This document shows, one piece after another, positions 38,607-46,906 of a stretch of DNA of 64,000 bases (within the stretch, counting starts at the first letter, position 1; each line of letters starts with the position of its first letter). A program made the position numbers and the translations under genes. Source of the stretch: Oscillospiraceae bacterium (GTDB lineage: Bacteria; Bacillota; Clostridia; Oscillospirales; Acutalibacteraceae). The notes below the pieces were generated by a model. It saw nothing but the letters and a program-made list of their open reading frames with translations, was not told the DNA's origin and searched no databases. The stretch lies in assembly GCA_015066245.1 (NCBI GenBank), contig SVOS01000001.1, positions 62,001 through 126,000 of the forward strand, given 5' to 3'.

Positions 38607-39320
38607 TTGGTAGATATTCATTGTCATATACTGCCGGGCATCGACGACGGTGCCGCGGATTTGTATGATAGCCTTAATATGGCGTCTCTCGCCGCCAAAA
38701 GCGGTGTCAAAGCTATTGTGGCAACCCCTCATTGCAATGTGCCTGAGTCTCCTCCCAACTACTTTGACGAGCATTTTCGCAATTTGCTCCTTAAAACCCG
38801 CAAAGCCATTGAAAAAGAGGGTATCCCCGTAAAGCTTCTGGGCGGTATGGAGGTTTTTGCCACATACGACCTGCCCGACCTCATTAAAGACGGCAAAATC
38901 CTTACCCTGAATCAGAGCAGATATATGCTGATTGAATTTGGCTTTTACGAAGAGCCGGAGTTTGCAGAAATTATGGTGAGAAGGCTTAAGGAACTTAAGA
39001 TTATCCCCGTAATTGCCCATCCCGAGCGATACGAATTCATCAAGGATGACATCGAATTTGCAAAACAACTCAAGGCAACGGGTTGTATTTTTCAGGCAAA
39101 CAAGGGAAGTTTTCTGGGAAGATACGGAAGCTCCACGGAAAAATGTGCATTTGAGCTTATAAACCAAGGGCTTATTGATGTAATAGCCAGCGATGCCCAC
39201 AACCCCGACATCCGTACTCCCCACATGACAAGTGCCTACAAAAAGCTGAGCGACAAATACGATGTTCACAAGCTATTCAGCACAAATCCCCGACTTATCT
39301 GCACCAATCAACCTTTATAA
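38607..39320 (+). CDS. CpsB/CapC (YwqE-like) tyrosine-protein phosphatase, PHP family
   Basis: VDIHCHILPGIDDGAADLYDSLNMASLAAKSGVKAIVATPHC, IASDAHNPDIR. Confidence 0.93.
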   Translation: MVDIHCHILPGIDDGAADLYDSLNMASLAAKSGVKAIVATPHCNVPESPPNYFDEHFRNLLLKTRKAIEKEGIPVKLLGGMEVFATYDLPDLIKDGKILTLNQSRYMLIEFGFYEEPEFAEIMVRRLKELKIIPVIAHPERYEFIKDDIEFAKQLKATGCIFQANKGSFLGRYGSSTEKCAFELINQGLIDVIASDAHNPDIRTPHMTSAYKKLSDKYDVHKLFSTNPRLICTNQPL

Positions 39321-39329
39321 AACAAAAAA

Positions 39330-39357
39330 ACGCAGACCTTTATCTTAAGGTCTGCGT
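39330..39357. terminator. Bidirectional terminator
   Basis: ACGCAGACCTT-tatctt-AAGGTCTGCGT between convergent genes. Confidence 0.75.
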
Positions 39358-39374
39358 TATTTTTATGTTTGGGA

Positions 39375-40811
39375 TTAGAGGTCGTAGTACTGTGAGAACT
39401 CTGCAGGATGAGGAATCTGATTGATCTTAGAAGCCTCAGCACGCTTGTTCTTGATCCAGAGCTTAAGAAGTCTCTCGGGGAATACGCCGCCTGCTGTGAG
39501 GTACTCGTAGTCAGCCTCAAGAGCATCTAAAGCCTCGTCCAATGTCTTGGGAAGGCCCTGAAGCTTTGCCTTCTCCTCGTCAGAGAGGTTGTAGAGGTTG
39601 TAGTCATAGGGACCCCAGCCGTTGAGCTCAGGATCGATCTTGTTCTTAACACCGTCGAGACCTGCCATAAGAATTGCAGCATATGCATAGTAGGGGTTGC
39701 AGGTTGCGTCGGGGTTTCTGAGCTCAAAACGCTTTGTCTCGGGGCTCTTTGCATAAGCAGGAATACGGATAACAGCACTTCTGTTAGAAGTTGCATAGCC
39801 GATTGTAACAGGAGCCTCATAGCCGGGAACAAGACGCTTGTAGGAGTTTGTGGAGGGGTTTGTGATTGCACAGAGGGATGCGGCATGCTTTAAGAGACCG
39901 CCCATAAACCAGTGAGCAACATCAGAAAGACCTGAGTAACCCTTCTCGTCAAAGAAGAGGGGCTTGCCGTCTTTGAAGAGGAGCATGTGAACGTGCATGC
40001 CGTTGCCTGCCTCGCCAAAGATGGGCTTAGGCATAAATGTAGCAGTTTTGCCATTCTTAACAGCCTCGTTCTTAACGATATACTTGATAATCATGGTCTT
40101 GTCAGCCATCTCAAGCATCTCACCGAGCTCAACCTCGATTTCTACCTGGCCTGAACCGCCAACTTCGTGGTGGTGATACTTAACCTTAACGCCCCACTCC
40201 TCTAAGAGCAAGCACATCTTGCTTCTGAGGTCGTATGTAATATCCTGGGGAGCAGCAATGTGATAACCGCCATGCTGGGGAACCTGATAGCCGAAGTTCT
40301 GAACCTCGTTCTCGCCTGTGTTCCACTGTGCCTGGTCTGTGTCTACCTCGTAAGCTACCTTGTTGGACTTGCACTCATAGCTTACATGGTCAAGAAGATG
40401 GAACTCAAACTCGGGACCGATAATCATCTGGTCAGCGATGCCTGTTTCCTTCATATATTCCTGAGCACGGATAGCAACGTTTCTGGGATACTGGTCGAAA
40501 GGTCTGTTTTCTTCGCCTACAGCACCGATGATGCAAACATCACCTGTCATTGTAAGAGTATTCTCAACAAAGGGGTCAACCTGTGCGGATGCAAGGTTGG
40601 GGATAAACACCATGTCGCTTTTTTCAACAGCGGCAAAGCCGTAGTTTGAACCGTCAAAGCCGATACCATAAGTCATAGTATCCTCTGTAAGACGAGCTAC
40701 GGGGATTGTGATGTGTCTCCAGCGGCCGTTGATGTCGATCATCTTGAAGTCGATCATCTTAATGCCATTTTCTTTGCAAAAGCTCTGAACTTCTGCTACT
40801 GTCTTAAACAT
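39375..40811 (-). CDS. glnA: Glutamine synthetase type I
   Basis: IDINGRWRHITIP, GFDGSNYGF, GNGMHVHMLL, NRSAVIRIP motifs. Confidence 0.95.
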   Translation of the reverse strand: MFKTVAEVQSFCKENGIKMIDFKMIDINGRWRHITIPVARLTEDTMTYGIGFDGSNYGFAAVEKSDMVFIPNLASAQVDPFVENTLTMTGDVCIIGAVGEENRPFDQYPRNVAIRAQEYMKETGIADQMIIGPEFEFHLLDHVSYECKSNKVAYEVDTDQAQWNTGENEVQNFGYQVPQHGGYHIAAPQDITYDLRSKMCLLLEEWGVKVKYHHHEVGGSGQVEIEVELGEMLEMADKTMIIKYIVKNEAVKNGKTATFMPKPIFGEAGNGMHVHMLLFKDGKPLFFDEKGYSGLSDVAHWFMGGLLKHAASLCAITNPSTNSYKRLVPGYEAPVTIGYATSNRSAVIRIPAYAKSPETKRFELRNPDATCNPYYAYAAILMAGLDGVKNKIDPELNGWGPYDYNLYNLSDEEKAKLQGLPKTLDEALDALEADYEYLTAGGVFPERLLKLWIKNKRAEASKINQIPHPAEFSQYYDL

Positions 40812-40881
40812 ATATATTCCTCCTAAAATTCGGATTACACAACGAATATATCACAAAAGTATATAATTCGTCAATAATTTT

Positions 40882-41313
40882 TTAAATCTCAGATACCTGT
40901 TCCTGAGTAATGCACTTGATGCCTTCTTTTAAGAGAAGCTCAGCAACACGCTCGTTGTCTGTAACTCTCAGCACAACATAAGCATGGTGAGGTGTAGCAC
41001 CGTTGAAAGCATACATATACTCAACATTGATGTCGCCCTCTGAAAGCACCCTTACAACTGTGGCAAGTGCACCGGGCTCGTTTCTCAGTCTTGCACCAAT
41101 AACAGCGGTTTCGGTAACGATGCAGTTTTTGCTTCTTAAAACCTCAAGTGCCTTGTCGGTATCGGAAACAATAAGACGCAGAATACCGAAATCCTGAGTG
41201 TCGGCAATAGACATTGCTCGAAGGTCGATATTTTCTTTTGCAAGGGTATCGGTAATCTCAACCAAAGAACCTTTTTTATTTTCTACGAAAACTGAAATCT
41301 GGCGGATAGACAT
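40882..41313 (-). CDS. Tandem ACT-domain protein
   Basis: MSIRQISVFVENKKGSLVEITDTLAKENIDLRAMSIADTQDFGILRLIV plus a second ACT repeat. Confidence 0.92.
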   Translation of the reverse strand: MSIRQISVFVENKKGSLVEITDTLAKENIDLRAMSIADTQDFGILRLIVSDTDKALEVLRSKNCIVTETAVIGARLRNEPGALATVVRVLSEGDINVEYMYAFNGATPHHAYVVLRVTDNERVAELLLKEGIKCITQEQVSEI

Positions 41314-42632
41314 TATTTCTGACCCCCTAATAATTTTCTCTTATCTTCTACTCTCTTTGCTTTGCCCATACTTCTCTCGATGGAGTTAGGAGCAACAAGC
41401 TTAACATTGGCAGAAATACCGAGGAGAGACCTCAGCTCAGCCTCAAGCTTTTCTTCGTTTGCCTTAACAGCACCGATTGTATCGGAGAACATATCCTCAT
41501 TCATCTCAACGTGAACATCGAGAGTATCTGTATTGTTAACTCGGTCAACATAAATTTTGTAGTTGGGAGAATAACCCATCTTAAGAAGAACTGTCTCAAT
41601 CTGTGAGGGGAATACGTTAACACCGCGGATGATCATCATGTCGTCACTTCTGCCCATAGGCTTTGACATTCTTACAAATGTTCTGCCGCAGGCACAGGGC
41701 TCGGTATTAACCACGCCGATATCTCTTGTGCGGTAACGGATAAAGGGACAGCACTCCTTGGTAATACATGTGAATACAAGCTCACCCACCTCGCCGTTGG
41801 GGATAACCTCGCCTGTATCGGGATTGATGGTCTCAATAATGAAGTGGTCCTCGTTAACGTGCATACCTGCCTGCTGAGAGCACTCGTAAGATACACAAGG
41901 GCCCATAATCTCGGTAAGACCGTAAACATCGTAAGCCTTGATATCCAGAAGCTCCTCTATCTGCTGACGCATCTCCTCTGTCCATGGCTCTGCACCGAAG
42001 ATACCTGCCTTAAGGGGCAGAGTCTTGGGGTCTACACCCTTTTTCTTCAATGTTTCGCCGATATACATTGCATAAGAAGGAGTACAGCAAAGCACTGTGG
42101 AGCCAAAGTCCTCCAGGATTGTAACCTGTCTGTCAGTGTTACCTGATGAAACAGGAATAGCAGTAGCACCAAGCTTTGTGGCACCGCCGTGAAGACCAAA
42201 GCCGCCTGTGAAAAGGCCGTAGCCGTAAGAAACATGAACAAAGTCATTTTCATCTGCACCAACTGCACAAAGCTGACGTGCAGCGATATCGTCCCATACA
42301 TCAAGGTCGTTTCTTGTGTAGCCTACTACAATCTGTTTGCCTGTAGTACCACTGGATGCGTGAAGTCTTACAACATCCTTTGTGGGTACAGCAAAAAGAC
42401 CGTAGGGGTAGTAGTCTCTTAAATCCTGCTTTACTGTAAAGGGGAGCTTGTGTAAATCCTCAACACCCTTGATATCATCGGGGGTAAGTCCTGCTTCTTC
42501 CATTCGCTTGCGATAAGGCTCTACATTCTCAAAGACGTGCTTGACAGTCTTCTTGAGACGCTCATCCTGAATCGCCTTGATTTCTTCTCTGGAAGCGGTT
42601 TCAATCTCCTTTTGCCAATACTTTTCTGCCAT
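41313..42632 (-). CDS. paaK: Phenylacetate-CoA ligase
   Basis: LHASSGTTGKQIVVGYT, YGLTEIMGPCVSYEC, RSDDMMIIRGVNVFPSQIE. Confidence 0.95.
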   Translation of the reverse strand: MAEKYWQKEIETASREEIKAIQDERLKKTVKHVFENVEPYRKRMEEAGLTPDDIKGVEDLHKLPFTVKQDLRDYYPYGLFAVPTKDVVRLHASSGTTGKQIVVGYTRNDLDVWDDIAARQLCAVGADENDFVHVSYGYGLFTGGFGLHGGATKLGATAIPVSSGNTDRQVTILEDFGSTVLCCTPSYAMYIGETLKKKGVDPKTLPLKAGIFGAEPWTEEMRQQIEELLDIKAYDVYGLTEIMGPCVSYECSQQAGMHVNEDHFIIETINPDTGEVIPNGEVGELVFTCITKECCPFIRYRTRDIGVVNTEPCACGRTFVRMSKPMGRSDDMMIIRGVNVFPSQIETVLLKMGYSPNYKIYVDRVNNTDTLDVHVEMNEDMFSDTIGAVKANEEKLEAELRSLLGISANVKLVAPNSIERSMGKAKRVEDKRKLLGGQK

Positions 42633-42662
42633 TTTAAAGCACCTTGCTTTCGTTATTTAAAA

Positions 42663-43244
42663 TTAATAGTTGTATCCAAGCTCAAAAGCTTTTTTGTTAA
42701 GCTCTACGAACCTCTCTGCAACTGTGGTTTCAATAGCTTCAATCCACTTGTCGTAGGAAATGTCGAAATACTTTGCAAGTCTGCCCATAAGCACAATGTT
42801 AACTGCCTTAGAAGAACCTGCCTCAGTTGCAAGAGAAAGTGCATCAAGAGCATCTACCTTGACTTTGGTACTTAACTCGTCAAGGATGTTTTCGGGGTAC
42901 TCTGCGGCACCTGTAATAACGGGCATAGGGTCAATCTGCTGGGTGTTTGTAATAATTACACCGTCTTTCTTGAGGTACTCAACCCATCTTGCAGCCTCAA
43001 GCTTTTCAAAAGATACGATACAATCTGCACCGCCCTTGTCAATTACGGGAGAGTAAACCTTTTCACCGCATCTTACGTATGTAACAACAGAGCCGCCTCT
43101 CTGGCTCATTCCGTGAACTTCGCTAACCTTAACGTCCAAGCCCTCGTTCATAAGAAGCTTGCCCAAAAGCTTGCTGGCAAGCAGCGAACCCTGGCCGCCA
43201 ACACCTACAATCATAATACTTTTATTCATTACAGCACACCTCAC
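42663..43244 (-). CDS. iorB: Indolepyruvate ferredoxin oxidoreductase, beta subunit
   Basis: IMIVGVGGQGSLLASKLLGKLLMNEGLDVKVSEVHGMSQRGGSVVTYVR; overlaps iorA by 4 nt. Confidence 0.95.
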   Translation of the reverse strand: MRCAVMNKSIMIVGVGGQGSLLASKLLGKLLMNEGLDVKVSEVHGMSQRGGSVVTYVRCGEKVYSPVIDKGGADCIVSFEKLEAARWVEYLKKDGVIITNTQQIDPMPVITGAAEYPENILDELSTKVKVDALDALSLATEAGSSKAVNIVLMGRLAKYFDISYDKWIEAIETTVAERFVELNKKAFELGYNY

Positions 43245-44968
43245 TCACAAATTGCATCAAATTTACAAAGCTGCTCGCAAACACCGCAACCAACACAGAG
43301 AGTTACGTCAATCTCTGCCTTGCCGCCGTGCATGCTGATAGCGGGACAGCCCAGCTTCATGCACATTTTGCAGGACTTACACTTGTCTCTGTCTACCTTA
43401 ACAGGGGGATTGAGCTTAACGCTCTTAAGAAGAACACAAGGTCTGCGGGAAATAATAACGGAAGGCTCCTCTGCGGCGAGTTCCTCTTTAACAGCCTGCT
43501 CGCACTCTTTAAGGTTATAGGGGTCTACAACTCTTACTCTGTTGATACCAACAGCTCTGCAAAGTGTCTCAAGGTCAATCTTTGCAGCAGGGTCGCCCTT
43601 GATGGAGTAGCCTGTTGTGGGGTTCTGCTGGTGACCTGTCATACCTGTAATGGAGTTATCAAGGATGATAACTGTGGAATTTGATGCGTTATATGCGATA
43701 TTGATAAGACCTGTAACGCCTGAGTGCATAAAGGTAGAGTCGCCGATTACACAAACGCTCTTGCCCTCGGTATCTTTACCGCCTGCTTTATTAAATCCGT
43801 GAAGACCGGAAACAGACGCGCCCATACAAAGTGTGGAGTCAAGAGCACTTAAGGGAGCCTGAGCACCTAAAGTATAACAGCCGATATCGCCTAAAACTGT
43901 AATCTTGTTCTTGGAAAGCACGTAGTACATGCCTCTGTGGGGACAGCCTGCACACATAACGGGAGGACGCATGGGAACCAAAGTTTCGATAGAGTCAAAC
44001 TCTGCAATCTCTTTGCCGAAAGCCTCTGCCACCATATTCTGAGAAAACTCGCCGATATTTGAGAACATCTCCTTGCCCTCAACCTCAAGGCCTAAGTTCT
44101 TAACATGGCTCTCGATAATGCCGTCAAGCTCCTCAACAATATAAAGCTTCTTAACTTTTGATGCAAAATTCTTGATTCTCTCAACAGGAAGAGGGTTAAT
44201 CATACCGATTTTGAGAACGCTTGCCTCGTTGCCGAAAACTTCCTTAACATACTGATATGAAGTGGAGCTTGTGATAATACCAATCTCGCCTGTACCCCAC
44301 TCCTCGCGGTTAAGGTCAGATGTTTCTGCAAGCTCTGTAAGCTTTCTTGTTCTCTCCTCAACAAAGGGATGACGCTTCTTCGCCATTGCAGGCATCATGA
44401 TGTATTTCTGCATATTCTTCTCGTAGGGCTTCATTTCAGGCACTACTCGCTCAGAAAGCTCTACAACACTCTGAGAATGTGCAACTCTTGTGCACATTTT
44501 AATAAGAACAGGAGTGTCATACTCCTCGGAAATTTCAAAAGCACGCTTTGTAAACTCAAGTGCCTCTTTAGAGTCAGAGGGCTCAAGCATAGGAACCTTT
44601 GCGGCGATTGCATAATGACGGGAGTCCTGCTCATTCTGAGAAGAATGCATGCCGGGGTCGTCAGCAACACAAACCACAAGACCGCCTGTAACACCTGTGT
44701 AAGAAAGTGTAAATAAGGGGTCAGCCGCTACGTTAAGACCTACGTGCTTCATAGCACAGCAAGCACGCTTGCCTCTTAAAGATGCACCGAAAGCAACCTC
44801 CATAGCCACCTTTTCGTTAGGCGCCCACTCACAATAAATATCATCGTATTTTGCGGCAAGCTCAGTAATCTCTGTACTGGGAGTACCGGGATAAGAGGAC
44901 ACAATCTCGCATCCTGCCTCGTAAAGACCGCGGGCAACAGCACCGTTGCCGATAAGTAATTCTTTCAT
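43241..44968 (-). CDS. iorA: Indolepyruvate ferredoxin oxidoreductase, alpha subunit
   Basis: MKELLIGNGAVARGLYEAGCEIVSSYPGTPSTEITE; C-terminal 2x[4Fe-4S] CKSCKMCMKLGCP...CVGCGVCEQLC. Confidence 0.97.
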   Translation of the reverse strand: MKELLIGNGAVARGLYEAGCEIVSSYPGTPSTEITELAAKYDDIYCEWAPNEKVAMEVAFGASLRGKRACCAMKHVGLNVAADPLFTLSYTGVTGGLVVCVADDPGMHSSQNEQDSRHYAIAAKVPMLEPSDSKEALEFTKRAFEISEEYDTPVLIKMCTRVAHSQSVVELSERVVPEMKPYEKNMQKYIMMPAMAKKRHPFVEERTRKLTELAETSDLNREEWGTGEIGIITSSTSYQYVKEVFGNEASVLKIGMINPLPVERIKNFASKVKKLYIVEELDGIIESHVKNLGLEVEGKEMFSNIGEFSQNMVAEAFGKEIAEFDSIETLVPMRPPVMCAGCPHRGMYYVLSKNKITVLGDIGCYTLGAQAPLSALDSTLCMGASVSGLHGFNKAGGKDTEGKSVCVIGDSTFMHSGVTGLINIAYNASNSTVIILDNSITGMTGHQQNPTTGYSIKGDPAAKIDLETLCRAVGINRVRVVDPYNLKECEQAVKEELAAEEPSVIISRRPCVLLKSVKLNPPVKVDRDKCKSCKMCMKLGCPAISMHGGKAEIDVTLCVGCGVCEQLCKFDAICE

Positions 44969-44992
44969 TTCAATTCTCCTATATGTAAAGTC

Positions 44993-46537
44993 TTAGTCCT
45001 CAAGACTGTTTTTTGCTTTAACCGTTACGGTTTTCTCGTAGCACGAGAATTTCTCGTCAACCGCTTTCATATCAGGCTTCTTTGTTAAAAGGCTTATTAC
45101 AACCACAAGAATAATACCCATGAACATCGCCATAACACCTACGTTTGAAGATGACTGTAAAATCTTGGGTAAAACCGCGATATTGCCCGAAAGCTTCAAG
45201 GTCATAAATGTTACGTTTACCACAACGCTGAAAATAAAGCTTGCCCAGACAGAAGGCTTTGTGGCACGTTTCCAGTAAAGGCCCAGCATAAAGGGACCCA
45301 GAAAAGCACCGCTCATTGTACCCCAGGATATACCCATAAGGTCGGCAATAAATGCTACCTTTGTATTTGCCTGCATAATTGCAATACCTGCAGAAACAAT
45401 AATAAAGAATACAATAAACACACGCATGTATCGCATTTTAGATGCCTCTTTCATCTTGCCGCCCTTGAGAGGATTAACAAAATCCAGAGTAAGAGTAGAG
45501 CTTGATGTAAGCACCAGAGAAGAAAGTGTAGACATAGAAGCCGCAAGCACCAGCATAATTACAAGTGCAATTACAACATCTGAAAGATTTGAAAGCATCT
45601 CGGGAATAATGCTGTCATACTGGCCGTTGAACTCGCCTTCTTTAAAGAAGAGTCTGCCAAATCCGCCTAAGAAGTAACATCCGCCTGCAACGATAACTGC
45701 AAAAACAGTAGAAACAATTGTGCCGGTCTTAATAGCCTTTTCGTCCTTGATGGCATAGAATTTGCCAATCATCTGGGGAAGTCCCCAGGTGCCCAAAGAG
45801 GTAAGAAGCACTACACCTAAAAGTGCCACAGGGTCAGGGCCAAAGAAGGATGTAAATCCGCCCTCTGAGACAGTGTCTGTAGAAATCTGAGAAAGCCTAT
45901 CAACACTGCTCTGAAGTCCGCCGTGAACATCAAGCACCGCAAATACAACCACAACTATGCCCACAAGCATAATCACGCCCTGCACCGCACTGTTTAAGGC
46001 TGTACCCATATAACCCGAAAGCACAACATACATAGCAGTAACCAAAGCCATAGCCACAACACAAACCCAATAAGGAACACCAAAGCTCATCTCAAAAAGC
46101 CTTGAAAGTCCGTTGTAAAGAGAAGCCGTGTAGGGTATCATAAAGATAAACACAATAGCAGAAGCTACGATTTTTAGAGCCTTGGAGTCGTATCTTTTCT
46201 CAAAGAAATCAGGCATTGTTGCACTACCTAAATGCTGAGTCATTACTCGTGTACGTCTGCCCAACACCTTCCATGCAAGATAAGAGCCTATAAAGGCATT
46301 GCCAAGACCTATCCACGTAGAAGCAAGACCGAAATTCCATCCGAACTGACCTGCATATCCTACAAAAATAACCGCCGAAAAGTACGACGTACCAAAAGAA
46401 AATGCAGTCAGCCAAGGACCTACCGATCTGCCGCCTAAAACAAATCCGTTTACATCCGTTGCTTTTTTTCGGCTATATATACCGATTCCGATAGTAATTA
46501 TCAGAAAAAGCAGGATAAAAAGGATTTTTATTACCAT
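44993..46537 (-). CDS. Sodium:solute symporter family protein
   Basis: Multi-TM SSS-type, FVLGGRSVGPWLTAFSFGTSYFSAVIFVGYAGQFGW. Confidence 0.93.
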   Translation of the reverse strand: MVIKILFILLFLIITIGIGIYSRKKATDVNGFVLGGRSVGPWLTAFSFGTSYFSAVIFVGYAGQFGWNFGLASTWIGLGNAFIGSYLAWKVLGRRTRVMTQHLGSATMPDFFEKRYDSKALKIVASAIVFIFMIPYTASLYNGLSRLFEMSFGVPYWVCVVAMALVTAMYVVLSGYMGTALNSAVQGVIMLVGIVVVVFAVLDVHGGLQSSVDRLSQISTDTVSEGGFTSFFGPDPVALLGVVLLTSLGTWGLPQMIGKFYAIKDEKAIKTGTIVSTVFAVIVAGGCYFLGGFGRLFFKEGEFNGQYDSIIPEMLSNLSDVVIALVIMLVLAASMSTLSSLVLTSSSTLTLDFVNPLKGGKMKEASKMRYMRVFIVFFIIVSAGIAIMQANTKVAFIADLMGISWGTMSGAFLGPFMLGLYWKRATKPSVWASFIFSVVVNVTFMTLKLSGNIAVLPKILQSSSNVGVMAMFMGIILVVVISLLTKKPDMKAVDEKFSCYEKTVTVKAKNSLED

Positions 46538-46695
46538 ATTTATCCACTTCTTTCAAAATATTCGCAAAACACCTGGATTTTGCTAAAATGATATTATATT
46601 ATACCAAAATCTGAGGATAAGCACAAGTATTTTTGCAGGATTTGTAAGATAAATTTGCAAAATACAGGGTGTAAAACCTTTCCTATCAAAAAAAG

Positions 46696-46724
46696 TTGAC
46701 ATAGATTGCAAGTTGGTTTATAAT
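46696..46724 (+). promoter_or_regulatory. Perfect-consensus sigma-A promoter of the metY leader
   Basis: TTGACA (46696-46701) - 17 nt - TATAAT (46719-46724). Confidence 0.93.
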
Positions 46725-46753
46725 GAACTCAAGTTTTGCAGGAGGACACCAAA

Positions 46754-46813
46754 ATGAAAAGTTTATATGTAAACTACAATATGATGATGTGCACCTGTGC
46801 CTTCAAAAACTGA
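46754..46813 (+). CDS. Putative 19-aa Met/Cys leader peptide MKSLYVNYNMMMCTCAFKN
   Basis: SD caggagga at 46740-46747, ATG at 46754, TGA at 46811; three consecutive Met codons, then Cys-Thr-Cys, directly before a terminator and metY. Confidence 0.85.
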   Translation: MKSLYVNYNMMMCTCAFKN

Positions 46814-46880
46814 TTGAGTCTTTTGATTTATTCTGATTTTTGAGGGCAGATACCCGTTTAAAGGGTTTCTGCCTTTTCTT
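46796..46880 (+). promoter_or_regulatory. Transcription attenuator: antiterminator 46796-46809/46837-46850 versus terminator 46845-46873 plus T-tract
   Basis: TGTGCCTTCAAAAA pairs with TTTTTGAGGGCAGA (one mismatch, one GU); terminator GGCAGA-T-ACCC-gtttaaa-GGGT-T-TCTGCC-TTTTCTT shares GGCAGA with the antiterminator. Confidence 0.85.
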
Positions 46881-46906
46881 ATTTAATCTTTAAGGAGGAA
46901 GATACG

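Noticed and set aside
38352-39269. 305-aa minus-strand ORF antisense to the CpsB-type phosphatase
   Set aside because: The sense ORF has clear PHP phosphatase motifs; the antisense ORF has none.
46730-46906. SAM (S-box) riboswitch or T-box upstream of metY
   Set aside because: The leader is too short and lacks S-box core or T-box (TGGNACCGCG) motifs; the uORF attenuator explains the sequence better.
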